Of a stretch of DNA of 64,000 nt, positions 1 through 7,151 are shown in pieces (position 1 is the first letter of the stretch; every line of letters begins with the position of its first letter). Below the pieces are notes generated by a model, which did no database searches, was not told where the DNA came from, and saw only the letters and a program-made list of their open reading frames with translations. Both the position numbers and the translations under genes were made by a program. Source of the DNA: Paenibacillus agri (lineage in GTDB: Bacteria > Bacillota > Bacilli > Paenibacillales > Paenibacillaceae); the NCBI RefSeq assembly GCF_013359945.1, contig NZ_JABWCS010000208.1, positions 62,001 to 126,000 of the forward strand. The letters run 5' to 3'.

Positions 1-70
1 CGCTTTGGCGTGAGAACTGTAAATCCTTCTTATGTTCCCCAAAAAGCCAAAGCCTATGCATTCCTGCCGT

Positions 71-1042
71 TTACTCGGTTGAAGTGGTTTCCGAATTCGT
101 TGCACCGCTATCCGTTGTACCGCTGTTCGCAGAACCATTACTGCCGGATGCTTCATCCAGCTCAAGCAAAATGCGGGACGAAGACTTACCGTCTGTCACC
201 TGTTGACCATTAACCGTAATGATTGTTGCTGGCGAATAGCCCGATTTGATGTACATTCCTGTGCTATCAAGTGTAAATGTCAAATTATCTCCCGCAGCAG
301 TATTACCGAAGGAAAGCTTCTCACCCTTGGAGTTAGAGCCTTTGTAGACTTCCAGCCAGCTGACTCCGTTAGCTGCAATCTTCACCTGCACCGCACTTCC
401 TGGAGGGGCAGACACCTTAAAGACTGTGCTCTTGCCTGATTTGCGATCCTCAGTGACCGTAACGGCCTGTGGAGGCGGCGTTGGCGAAGGGGTAGGCTGC
501 AATGTAGGCTCCGGCGTAGGTTCCACGCTGGTAGTGCCCTCGGTGGCCGCAGGCTTGGCTGTATTGCCCGCTGCTGGCGGCGGAGTCTGAGCTGTCGCCG
601 GGTCCTGCTGAGCATCCGTTACCTTAGTCGGGTCCACCTGATTGCTTTCGCCTTTATTCAGATTAGATGCGTACATATAGATGACAACAATAATCAGGAC
701 TGGAAAAGTCCACATTAATAGCGTTGGCAACCACTTGGCGTTGCGTTCCGTCTCAGGTCTGCGGCTGCGCTTTTGAATGACCGTTTCCATTGGGGTGGCT
801 TCCACTGGAGGTGCTGGTACATTGCCATGCTCCTCTAACAGCTCGTCAGGGTTAACCCCCACTGCTTCCGCATAGGTTTTGATGAACGCCCGGACATAAA
901 AACTTCCAGGGAGCACCTTATAATCCCCCGCCTCGATGGCTTCCAAATATTTTTTTCTGATCTTCGTAACTTCCTGGACATCGTCAAGACTCATACCTTT
1001 TTGCAGGCGCGCCTCCTTCAATTGCCGGCCCAGTTCCGACAT
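71..1042 (-). CDS. rodZ: RodZ-like cell-shape protein (YmfM type), HTH plus DUF4115
   Basis: 323 aa. The N-terminus (about 1-72) is a helix-turn-helix of the HTH_25/Xre type, followed by a basic stretch, one membrane segment at about 106-126, a long Pro/Thr/Ala-rich linker and a C-terminal beta-rich DUF4115-type domain (about 210-295), with a Ser/Gly/Thr tail. This is the order of RodZ, which links MreB to the elongation machinery, HTH inside and tail outside. I start at the ATG at 1042, which has GGAGGTGAT just upstream; an in-frame upstream start at 1066 lacks a site. It sits 26 nt after ymfK, the same neighbour as in Bacillus (ymfM). Function is inferred from architecture. Confidence 0.88.
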   Translation of the reverse strand: MSELGRQLKEARLQKGMSLDDVQEVTKIRKKYLEAIEAGDYKVLPGSFYVRAFIKTYAEAVGVNPDELLEEHGNVPAPPVEATPMETVIQKRSRRPETERNAKWLPTLLMWTFPVLIIVVIYMYASNLNKGESNQVDPTKVTDAQQDPATAQTPPPAAGNTAKPAATEGTTSVEPTPEPTLQPTPSPTPPPQAVTVTEDRKSGKSTVFKVSAPPGSAVQVKIAANGVSWLEVYKGSNSKGEKLSFGNTAAGDNLTFTLDSTGMYIKSGYSPATIITVNGQQVTDGKSSSRILLELDEASGSNGSANSGTTDSGATNSETTSTE

Positions 1043-1068
1043 ACCATCACCTCCTTGTTCTCTCATGT

Positions 1069-1836
1069 TTATAGGTCCTCATTGTAGCTTCCGGTGAATG
1101 TCTCGTACAAAATCTCCTCAGCAGGAGAATTTCGCAGTTCAATAATGATATCAAAATCATCAAAGCTGTACTCCGATTCACGCACAAAAATATCTGGATG
1201 CTCAATAACCTTCGTACTCGGCATGCTCATCACGTTCTGCAGCAGATTGTAATGCTTCTCATTGGAACGGATCGTACTGACGATACCGTCAATAATAAAC
1301 ACATTATGAGGGTTCATCTCATCCTCTGCAAGTTGGCTGCGCACGGTCTGCCGTAATAGTGTCGAGGACACAAAGGTCCATCTCTTCATTGCACAGACAC
1401 TCCCAGCAATAATGGACTCCGTCTTGCCTACACGAGGCATCCCACGCAGTCCTATTACCTGATTGCCTTCACGCTTAAACAGCTCTCCGAGAAAATCCAC
1501 CAGAAGCCCCAGTTCATCCCTCGTGAACCTGAACGTCTTGCGGTCATCCGAATCCCGATCTATATATCGTCCATGCCGAACAGCCAGCTTGTCCACGAGC
1601 CGTGGAGGACGCAAAGCCGTAACGGTAATATTATCAACCTTTTTGAGCATCTCGCCCATCAGCATTATCTTCTCTTCATCGTTCGTCTCGAGCAGCATCC
1701 CCCGAGTCTTGCCTTCTACACCGTTAATCGTAATAATGTTGACTTCCAGCATCCCGAGCATAGAAGCGATATCACCGAGCAGACCAGGTCTGTTCTTATG
1801 TATCTTATATTCCATATACCACTGTTTATGTTCCAC
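1069..1836 (-). CDS. ymfK: YmfK family protein (DUF3388) with ACT-like and P-loop regions
   Basis: 255 aa, GTG start with GAGGTG five nt upstream. Residues about 8-75 read like an ACT domain (RPGLLGDIASMLG, then alternating strands), the small-ligand sensing fold of amino acid enzymes. Residues 132-139 are GMPRVGKT, which fits the Walker A pattern GxxxxGKT, so the second half may bind nucleotide. The family is conserved in spore formers next to ymfJ and rodZ and has no established function that I know of. There is a palindrome and a terminator between it and ymfJ, so it may have its own promoter. Membership is confident; biochemical role is not. Confidence 0.85.
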   Translation of the reverse strand: MEHKQWYMEYKIHKNRPGLLGDIASMLGMLEVNIITINGVEGKTRGMLLETNDEEKIMLMGEMLKKVDNITVTALRPPRLVDKLAVRHGRYIDRDSDDRKTFRFTRDELGLLVDFLGELFKREGNQVIGLRGMPRVGKTESIIAGSVCAMKRWTFVSSTLLRQTVRSQLAEDEMNPHNVFIIDGIVSTIRSNEKHYNLLQNVMSMPSTKVIEHPDIFVRESEYSFDDFDIIIELRNSPAEEILYETFTGSYNEDL

Positions 1837-1966
1837 TTGTACACCTCATAGATTCCTTTTCCCTGCACCTGTCCAGACGTCAAAAAAACCTCTGAATCGA
1901 CAAGGCGCTGCATTACACGGGTCATGTTAATGATATATAAAAAAAAAATGAAAGGCAAGGTCAGTA

Positions 1967-1981
1967 CTGTAATAATTACAG
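1967..1981. repeat. Perfect 7-1-7 inverted repeat upstream of ymfK
   Basis: CTGTAAT, one central base, ATTACAG. It abuts the ymfJ terminator hairpin and lies about 130 bp upstream of the ymfK start. The length and symmetry fit a dimeric regulator operator; it could also only be part of the terminator trailer. No regulator can be assigned. Confidence 0.4.
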
Positions 1982-2006
1982 AAAAGCTCCCCGAGGGGAG
2001 CTTTTT
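1982..2006 (-). terminator. Intrinsic terminator after ymfJ
   Basis: AAAAGCTCCCC and its complement GGGGAGCTTTT form an 11-bp stem with a two-base turn, 9 nt after the ymfJ stop. The stem has A/T tracts on both sides, so it could work in either direction; the only gene to terminate is ymfJ. Confidence 0.85.
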
Positions 2007-2014
2007 CCGCGAGC

Positions 2015-2278
2015 TTATGCGTGTTTTTTCGCCAGTCTGACCATGAGTTTAGCAATTGTTTGCTTCTCTTCGTCATTGCCGACATCCCACAGCTCTTTGA
2101 TCGCCCGGTTCGAAGAGTTCGCTGGATCTACCTTGTTGTCGAGGAATTCCCCGATTTCAAACGCCAGCTTAGAGATGGTGTCTTCACTCATCCCGATCTT
2201 CTCGGCCTGAACGACCCGTTCACCCAGAAATTTTTTCCAGGTATCGAAGTTTTTGATTACCGTATTCTCTGTTGACAT
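2015..2278 (-). CDS. ymfJ: YmfJ family small protein (DUF3243)
   Basis: 87 aa. The start is the ATG at 2278, preceded by AAGGAGGA; the open frame runs on upstream to 2359 but without a binding site. It is a small soluble, charged, mostly helical protein (KNFDTWKKFLGERVVQAEKIG, read as KNFDTWKKFL onward), characteristic of DUF3243. No catalytic motif is visible. It keeps the Bacillus position between ymfI and ymfK, but here it appears as a single-gene transcript: a forespore-type promoter lies at 2366-2395 and a strong terminator follows. A sporulation role is inferred from the promoter only. Confidence 0.87.
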   Translation of the reverse strand: MSTENTVIKNFDTWKKFLGERVVQAEKIGMSEDTISKLAFEIGEFLDNKVDPANSSNRAIKELWDVGNDEEKQTIAKLMVRLAKKHA

Positions 2279-2365
2279 CTTAAATCCTCCTTCATGTTTA
2301 CGGTCAATCCCTTCGTCTAAAGCGAAAGAACCGCCGTCTTGCGTGAGATTTAAAATCAACAGTAA

Positions 2366-2395
2366 TAATATGTCTCGGATACGGAGTTCTTATGC
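2366..2395 (-). promoter_or_regulatory. Candidate sigma-F/G promoter of ymfJ
   Basis: On the minus strand GCATA, an 18-bp spacer, then CATATTA. This fits the forespore consensus (GYATA and CATnnTA). It lies about 90 bp upstream of the ymfJ start in the gap after ymfI. Confidence 0.5.
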
Positions 2396-2422
2396 TGGAG
2401 CTTTTCTCCAAGCCCGAAACTT

Positions 2423-3190
2423 TTAGGTAATCCAGCCCCCGTTCGGACTGATAACTTGTCCTGTAATATATCCGGATTCAGGCAGTGCCAGAAAATATAC
2501 GAGCGAAGAGATTTCATCAGGCGCTCCAAGCCGTCCAACAGGAATCTCTTCCTCCAGCATGCGCACTTCCTCCTCCTCCAGATTCGCCAGCATCGCCGTA
2601 TTCACCGCACCTGGCGCCACAGCATTCACCGTGACACCGGAAGGCGCCAGCTCTTTGGCCAGCGCCTTAGTGAAAGCATTGATGCCGCCTTTGCTGGCGG
2701 AGTAGGCCACCTCACAGGAGGCCCCGGAAATCCCCCACACGGAGGACACGTTGATAATTCGCCCAAAACGCTGTGAAACCATATACGGCATGAAAATTTG
2801 ACTACAGAGGAATGTCCCCTTCAAATTTACCGCCATAATCTCATCCCATTCCTCTTCGGAAAGGTCTGCCAGCATCCCGTAGTGAGCTTTGCCGGCATTG
2901 TTAACGAGGATGTCTGGCTGAAGTCCGCAGCTCTCCAGTCTTTCCGCCATACGCAAAAGCTGACTGCGGTCTTTGACGTCCGCAGTCACTGTCATCACTC
3001 TTGCCCCCAGGGCCATGCAGCGGCGGGCAACGTCATTCGCCGCTTCATGAGAGTTCATATAATGGATTACAATATTCATGCCCACCGATGCAAAACGTTC
3101 GGCAATAGCGCCGCCGATTCCCCCGCTTCCGCCGGTAATAAGCACAGTCATTTCTCCAATCGGCTTGCTGTTCTCTCCCTGAAACGGCAT
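2423..3190 (-). CDS. ymfI: SDR family oxidoreductase (YmfI)
   Basis: 255 aa short-chain dehydrogenase/reductase. It has the nucleotide-binding glycine motif TGGSGGIG near the N-terminus, the NNAG motif, and the catalytic Ser with YSASK (Tyr-x-x-x-Lys) in the middle; it ends with a FabG-like GQVISPNGGW. It should therefore be an NAD(P)-dependent reductase of unknown substrate. The ATG at 3190 shares a base with the ymfH stop (TAATG), suggesting coupling. An internal ATG at 3151 preceded by GGAG would give 242 aa and cannot be excluded. Syntenic with ymfI next to the ymfF/ymfH peptidases. Confidence 0.88.
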   Translation of the reverse strand: MPFQGENSKPIGEMTVLITGGSGGIGGAIAERFASVGMNIVIHYMNSHEAANDVARRCMALGARVMTVTADVKDRSQLLRMAERLESCGLQPDILVNNAGKAHYGMLADLSEEEWDEIMAVNLKGTFLCSQIFMPYMVSQRFGRIINVSSVWGISGASCEVAYSASKGGINAFTKALAKELAPSGVTVNAVAPGAVNTAMLANLEEEEVRMLEEEIPVGRLGAPDEISSLVYFLALPESGYITGQVISPNGGWIT

Positions 3191-4470
3191 TAAGGGCTCA
3201 CCACCAGCGAAACCGCCAACTGTTCCCAATCTACGTGGCTGCGCAGACGTGCATTGACTTCATCCAGTGTGATGGATTCATATAGCGGAAGCACTTCAAA
3301 GAGATCTCCACCACGGAACTGGTAGCGGGTGAATTCATGAGCAATATTTTCCGGTGAATTCAGCATGCGAAGATAGCCGCCGATTTTCTTTTTGCGTGCC
3401 CGCTCAAAATCCTTCTCGGCAAATCCGGATTGCAGTAGCGGTTCAATCTCTTCCTTAATCCGCTTCAGCAACAAATCAGGGTCCTTCGTATCGCCGCCAA
3501 TAGCGGAGAATGCGTATTGCGGCGAGCTGTTGAACTCATGACCAAAGCTGTCGGAGATCAATTCCTCGTCATATAGCTTCTGGTACAATGCCGTGCTGCT
3601 GCCCAGCAGCAGATCCAGCATAAGCTTGGTCGTCAGATCACGCCGAACAGCAGCTTCACCAGTAAGACCGAGTTCCTTCTCTTTAAAACCGAACAGACAC
3701 TTCGGCATGGAGACAGCCAGTTTGCTCTCTTTGCGCTTGGTGGCTACCTGCTCTGGTTCTTTTTCAAAAATGCGTTCAATATCGCCCTGTTTATCATAAG
3801 ATTTCCCCGCTTGATTGCTGCGGATGAGCTCGAAAACTTTTTCCGGCTCAACACCACCTACGACGAACAGCAACATATTGCTCGGATGGTAAAACGAATT
3901 GTAGCACGTATACAATGTCTCTTTCGTAATGGTCGCGATAGACTCAATGGTCCCGGCGATATCGATATGAACCGGATGCTTGTCATACATGGCTTCAATA
4001 AGGCCAAAATAGACGCGCCAGTCCGGATTGTCGGCGTACATATTGATTTCCTGACCGATGATGCCTTTTTCCTTCTCCACATTCTCATCTGTGAAATAAG
4101 GCCGCTGCACAAAATCAACTAAAGTGCTAAGGTTAGTCTCAATATTCTCCGTTGCCGAGAACAAATAGACCGTCTGGTCAAAGCTTGTAAATGCGTTCGC
4201 GGAAGCACCGTTGGAGGCAAAGGTAGCAAAAATATCGCCTTCCGGCTCCTCGAACATTTTATGCTCCAAAAAGTGGGCAATCCCATCAGGAACCGTGGTT
4301 TCTTCCCCGCCGGCTACCCGGAAATGATTATCCACCGATCCGTATTTAGTGGCAAATGTCGCGTAGGTTTTACGGAACCCTGGCTTAGGCAGTACATACA
4401 CCTGCAATCCATTGTCCATCACCTCATGATATAATGTCTCTTGAAGCTTGTCGTAACGTAACTGTTCCAC
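3190..4470 (-). CDS. ymfH: M16 family zinc metallopeptidase (YmfH)
   Basis: 426 aa, GTG start with AGAAGGAGGA eight nt upstream. Residues 66-70 are HFLEH, the inverted zinc-binding motif HxxEH of pitrilysin-like enzymes; the further zinc-ligand Glu expected about 75 residues on fits the IIGQEINMYAD segment. It is therefore the catalytic half of a pair with the adjacent, motif-less YmfF. The gene starts 2 nt after the ymfF stop. Substrate unknown; related pairs act on small peptides such as antimicrobial or signalling peptides, which is only an analogy here. Confidence 0.9.
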   Translation of the reverse strand: MEQLRYDKLQETLYHEVMDNGLQVYVLPKPGFRKTYATFATKYGSVDNHFRVAGGEETTVPDGIAHFLEHKMFEEPEGDIFATFASNGASANAFTSFDQTVYLFSATENIETNLSTLVDFVQRPYFTDENVEKEKGIIGQEINMYADNPDWRVYFGLIEAMYDKHPVHIDIAGTIESIATITKETLYTCYNSFYHPSNMLLFVVGGVEPEKVFELIRSNQAGKSYDKQGDIERIFEKEPEQVATKRKESKLAVSMPKCLFGFKEKELGLTGEAAVRRDLTTKLMLDLLLGSSTALYQKLYDEELISDSFGHEFNSSPQYAFSAIGGDTKDPDLLLKRIKEEIEPLLQSGFAEKDFERARKKKIGGYLRMLNSPENIAHEFTRYQFRGGDLFEVLPLYESITLDEVNARLRSHVDWEQLAVSLVVSP

Positions 4471-4472
4471 CG

Positions 4473-5753
4473 CTATTCCTCCTTCTGCCCTGTCAGGAAA
4501 TAAATCGTGTCGAGTTGGAACGATTCCGCAGCGGCCTTAACATCGCCAGATCCGATTTGTTCCACTTGCGTCAGCAGTTCCTGCGCAGACCGGTCTTTTC
4601 CGGAAAACTGGCGGTTAAAATCAAATGAAATCAGCTCAAAGGCGGAATCCTGAATCTCCGAGAGCAAATTGCGAATCATTGCTTTGGTCTGATTCAGTTC
4701 CAGATCGCTAATGTTACCGCGTTTCAGCTCGTCAAGCTGCTGGCGGATAATATCCACCGCTTTGCTGTAATTCTGAATCTCAATACCGGACTGAATCGTT
4801 CCGATCCCTTTATGTCCGTCATAACGGGAAGAAGCGTAATAAGCGAGACTCTCCTTCTCACGCACATTAACAAAGAGCTTGGAATGCGGGTAGCCGCCCA
4901 AAATCCCATTATACATCAAGGCTGACGCATAAGTATCGTCCTTATAAGTAATTGAAGTGCGCAACCCCATATTCAGCTTGCCTTGACTGACATCCAGCTT
5001 CTCCTCTATCGTACGGACTTCACTTACGGATACCGGTTTGAAATTGGAAGAATACGCTGCGACAGCAGCATCGCTACGGCCAAAATGACGCTTAACCAGC
5101 TTCTCTATCTCTTCCGGGGTCGTATCTCCTACCACATAAAGATCCAGGATCGCTCCATCCAGCCAAGAGTTGTATGACTTATACAGACTCTCCGGCGTAA
5201 TGCCGTCTAGATCAGCGCGTTGTCCCAGCGGGTGCAAGCGGTAAGGTTCATTGCGGCACATTTCTTCGATACAGCGTTCAGCCGCATAGCGGATTTTATC
5301 GTTCACGATAGCTTCCAGCTTCTTGCGGACCGTTTCCCGCTCTGTAGCAACATAGGACGGACGGAAAGTTCCGTTCTCCAGCGCGGGCTTCGTCAAAACT
5401 TCGCCCAGGAACGCAAAGGACTCGCCCAGCAGACTTTCCTTACTTTGGACAAAGGAATCATTGATCGTATCCATACGGAACTGCACGATCTGGTAATCGC
5501 CTCTTTTGTATACATCAAAACCGAAACCCGCGCCATACAGCTCTTCCAGCTGCTCACGGAACTGAGTCGTCTCCGGGTAGGAGGCCGTACCTCTACGCAG
5601 CACGAAAGGAACCAGCGCTGTTGGAGTTACGGTATCTTCTTTGAGCGGAACGCCGGCATAAAGTGAGATGGCGAAGGTCTTGAACGCCTTCGTCGGCAGT
5701 ACGTGAATACGCATGCCTGCGACGCTGCCATGTTGAAAACCATTATTAGTCAA
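4473..5753 (-). CDS. ymfF: M16 family peptidase-like partner without HxxEH (YmfF)
   Basis: 426 aa with the start placed at the TTG at 5753, which has AAAGGAG eight nt upstream. The frame extends to an ATG at 5795, but no ribosome binding site precedes it and the extra residues do not look like the family. The protein has the two-lobed M16 pattern (NGxxxHxLPxxxFKT, RRGT, late RxxxxLAYYASS segment) but no HxxEH where ymfH has it. It is probably the non-catalytic substrate-cradling subunit of a heterodimer with YmfH, as in mitochondrial processing peptidase. Confidence 0.87.
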   Translation of the reverse strand: MTNNGFQHGSVAGMRIHVLPTKAFKTFAISLYAGVPLKEDTVTPTALVPFVLRRGTASYPETTQFREQLEELYGAGFGFDVYKRGDYQIVQFRMDTINDSFVQSKESLLGESFAFLGEVLTKPALENGTFRPSYVATERETVRKKLEAIVNDKIRYAAERCIEEMCRNEPYRLHPLGQRADLDGITPESLYKSYNSWLDGAILDLYVVGDTTPEEIEKLVKRHFGRSDAAVAAYSSNFKPVSVSEVRTIEEKLDVSQGKLNMGLRTSITYKDDTYASALMYNGILGGYPHSKLFVNVREKESLAYYASSRYDGHKGIGTIQSGIEIQNYSKAVDIIRQQLDELKRGNISDLELNQTKAMIRNLLSEIQDSAFELISFDFNRQFSGKDRSAQELLTQVEQIGSGDVKAAAESFQLDTIYFLTGQKEE

Positions 5754-5838
5754 GTCCAAAACTCCTTTACAGCGTAGATAAATGCTATACATCATGTTTA
5801 TGAAGTACTTTCCATTCTAAACCATTCCAAAGTAAGGA

Positions 5839-5866
5839 AGCAACCGAAGGTTAGGCCCCGGTTGCT
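5839..5866 (-). terminator. Probable terminator after sleB
   Basis: AGCAACCG and CGGTTGCT form an 8-bp stem with a 12-nt loop about 50 nt after the sleB stop. The following tract (TCCTTACTTT) is only moderately U-rich, so termination may be weak. Confidence 0.5.
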
Positions 5867-5917
5867 CTTACGGATTATTCAGCTTGAGCGCTGCATAAGC
5901 AGGCGGTCAGTTCTCTT

Positions 5918-6784
5918 TTACATACAAAAGATGTGCTGCCCGATTGTTTTTACCTGCGGACGAGTCCAAATCCATTTGGAGGTCGCCGTCTTCGGGTTGA
6001 AATAATACAGACATCCCCCGGATGGGTCCCAGCCGTTGAGGGCCTGCTGCACAGCTTTACGCGCTTGCTCGTTCGGCTCCAGATAAATCTGGCCGTCGGC
6101 TACGGCTGTGAATGCACCAGGCTGAAAGATTACACCGGACGGCGTATTCGGAAAGCTTGGTGACTTCACACGGTTCAGAATAACGGCAGCAACAGCAACC
6201 TGACCTTCAAAAGGCTCACCGCGGGATTCCCCGTATACGGCATTTGCCATAATCTTAAGATCATTTTCCGAGAGGCCCATCGTGTTACCCGACGACAGTT
6301 CTGCGGTATTATTCGAATTATTATCTGCTTTCCCCGCACCGCCACTTGGAGCCTTGGAGGCAGTACCGGTTGGCGGTTCCGTTGGCTTCCAGTCTTTTGT
6401 CGCGTTATACAGCTTCAGTTTGGTTTTGGCACCTACAACACCATCAGCCGGCATACCGAATTTCCACTGAAACCACTTCACAGATTCCAGGGTCGTAGAG
6501 CCAAACTGGCTGTCTATCGCCCCATCGTAATAACCCAAGAATTTCAGGCGGCCCTGCAGCTCGTATACATCTTTGCCGGAAGCTCCGTATTTAACAGTTG
6601 TTGTGCTAAAAGCCGGTAAAGCTTCCTGCTCATAGTTGCTCACCTCTTGGGAAGGAGAAACGCTGTTGCTCTCCACGTTACGTGCTGCAGCACTCTTTTG
6701 ACTGAACATGATGCTGTTTGCAAAAGGGGCGGTGGTTATAGCAAGGGTCAGTACGGCAAGTAACCATAGCTTCTTATTCTTCAT
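5918..6784 (-). CDS. sleB: Spore cortex-lytic enzyme SleB (lytic transglycosylase)
   Basis: 288 aa. Residues 1-25 form a signal peptide; about 66-128 is a peptidoglycan-binding domain (GxDVYELQGRL, FGSTTLESVKWFQ, DGVVG); a low-complexity Gly/Asn/Ser linker follows; about 172-288 is the Hydrolase_2 catalytic domain (NAVYGESRGEP with catalytic Glu near 186, ILNRV, YFNPKTATSKW, IGQHIF). In Bacillus SleB cleaves muramic-lactam cortex during germination and is made in the forespore, which agrees with the sigma-G promoter seen here. It stands alone between ftsK and ymfF; the usual partner ypeB is not adjacent. No strong binding site is visible; AAAGG lies about 15 nt upstream. Confidence 0.95.
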   Translation of the reverse strand: MKNKKLWLLAVLTLAITTAPFANSIMFSQKSAAARNVESNSVSPSQEVSNYEQEALPAFSTTTVKYGASGKDVYELQGRLKFLGYYDGAIDSQFGSTTLESVKWFQWKFGMPADGVVGAKTKLKLYNATKDWKPTEPPTGTASKAPSGGAGKADNNSNNTAELSSGNTMGLSENDLKIMANAVYGESRGEPFEGQVAVAAVILNRVKSPSFPNTPSGVIFQPGAFTAVADGQIYLEPNEQARKAVQQALNGWDPSGGCLYYFNPKTATSKWIWTRPQVKTIGQHIFCM

Positions 6785-7070
6785 AGGGCATCGCTCTACC
6801 TTTCTCTTGTAAGTTCTGCATGGATGGCTAAAGTTATTATGACGACTGTCAGCTCTTCCTATGCATGGCAGTGGAGAAGGGTCAGGAATTCGTCGCTAAT
6901 GAGAATGGTTATCATCTATGCCGGAATAAAGTAACCTTGGGGTAAACCGTTTCCTGAATTGATTCAGCAGAAAATTGATGTTTCAACAGGTGCAGAAGCA
7001 GAATCAATATCTTTCGAGGTACTTGCCAAGTATAGTGGTGACAAGTAAAAACGTTGCTTCCTGTAAGGTT
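6785..7070. other. Non-coding gap between ftsK and sleB
   Basis: No credible gene. It holds the sleB sigma-G promoter (6835-6865), a Fur-box-like sequence TGAGAATGGTTATCA at 6900-6914, and a short inverted repeat CTGAATTGATTCAG at 6954-6967. Open frames of 60-70 codons here have no ribosome binding site. Confidence 0.6.
6835..6865 (-). promoter_or_regulatory. Sigma-G promoter of sleB
   Basis: Minus strand TGCATA, 18-bp spacer, CATAATA. Both elements match the forespore sigma-G consensus (TGMATA and CATAMTA) exactly, 50 bp upstream of the start of a gene known to be sigma-G dependent in Bacillus. Confidence 0.82.
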
Positions 7071-7118
7071 AAAAAAGGCCCGCTCCAGAACAGATTATCC
7101 TGTCCTGGAGCGGGCCTT
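7071..7118 (-). terminator. Strong terminator after ftsK
   Basis: AAGGCCCGCTCCAG and its perfect 14-bp complement enclose a 16-nt loop, followed on the minus strand by a run of six T. It starts about 34 nt after the ftsK stop. Confidence 0.93.
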
Positions 7119-7151
7119 CTCATGTTGTTGTTCAATGCGTCAATAATTCTG

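Noticed and set aside
1..70. Inverted repeat GCTTTGGC/GCCAAAGC at the left edge as a terminator after rodZ
   Set aside because: Loop of 36 nt, no U run, and a possible ribosome binding site inside; the next gene lies beyond the edge, so nothing can be decided.
382..615. Arg/Leu-rich 77-codon minus frame
   Set aside because: Out-of-frame shadow within the Pro/Thr linker of rodZ.
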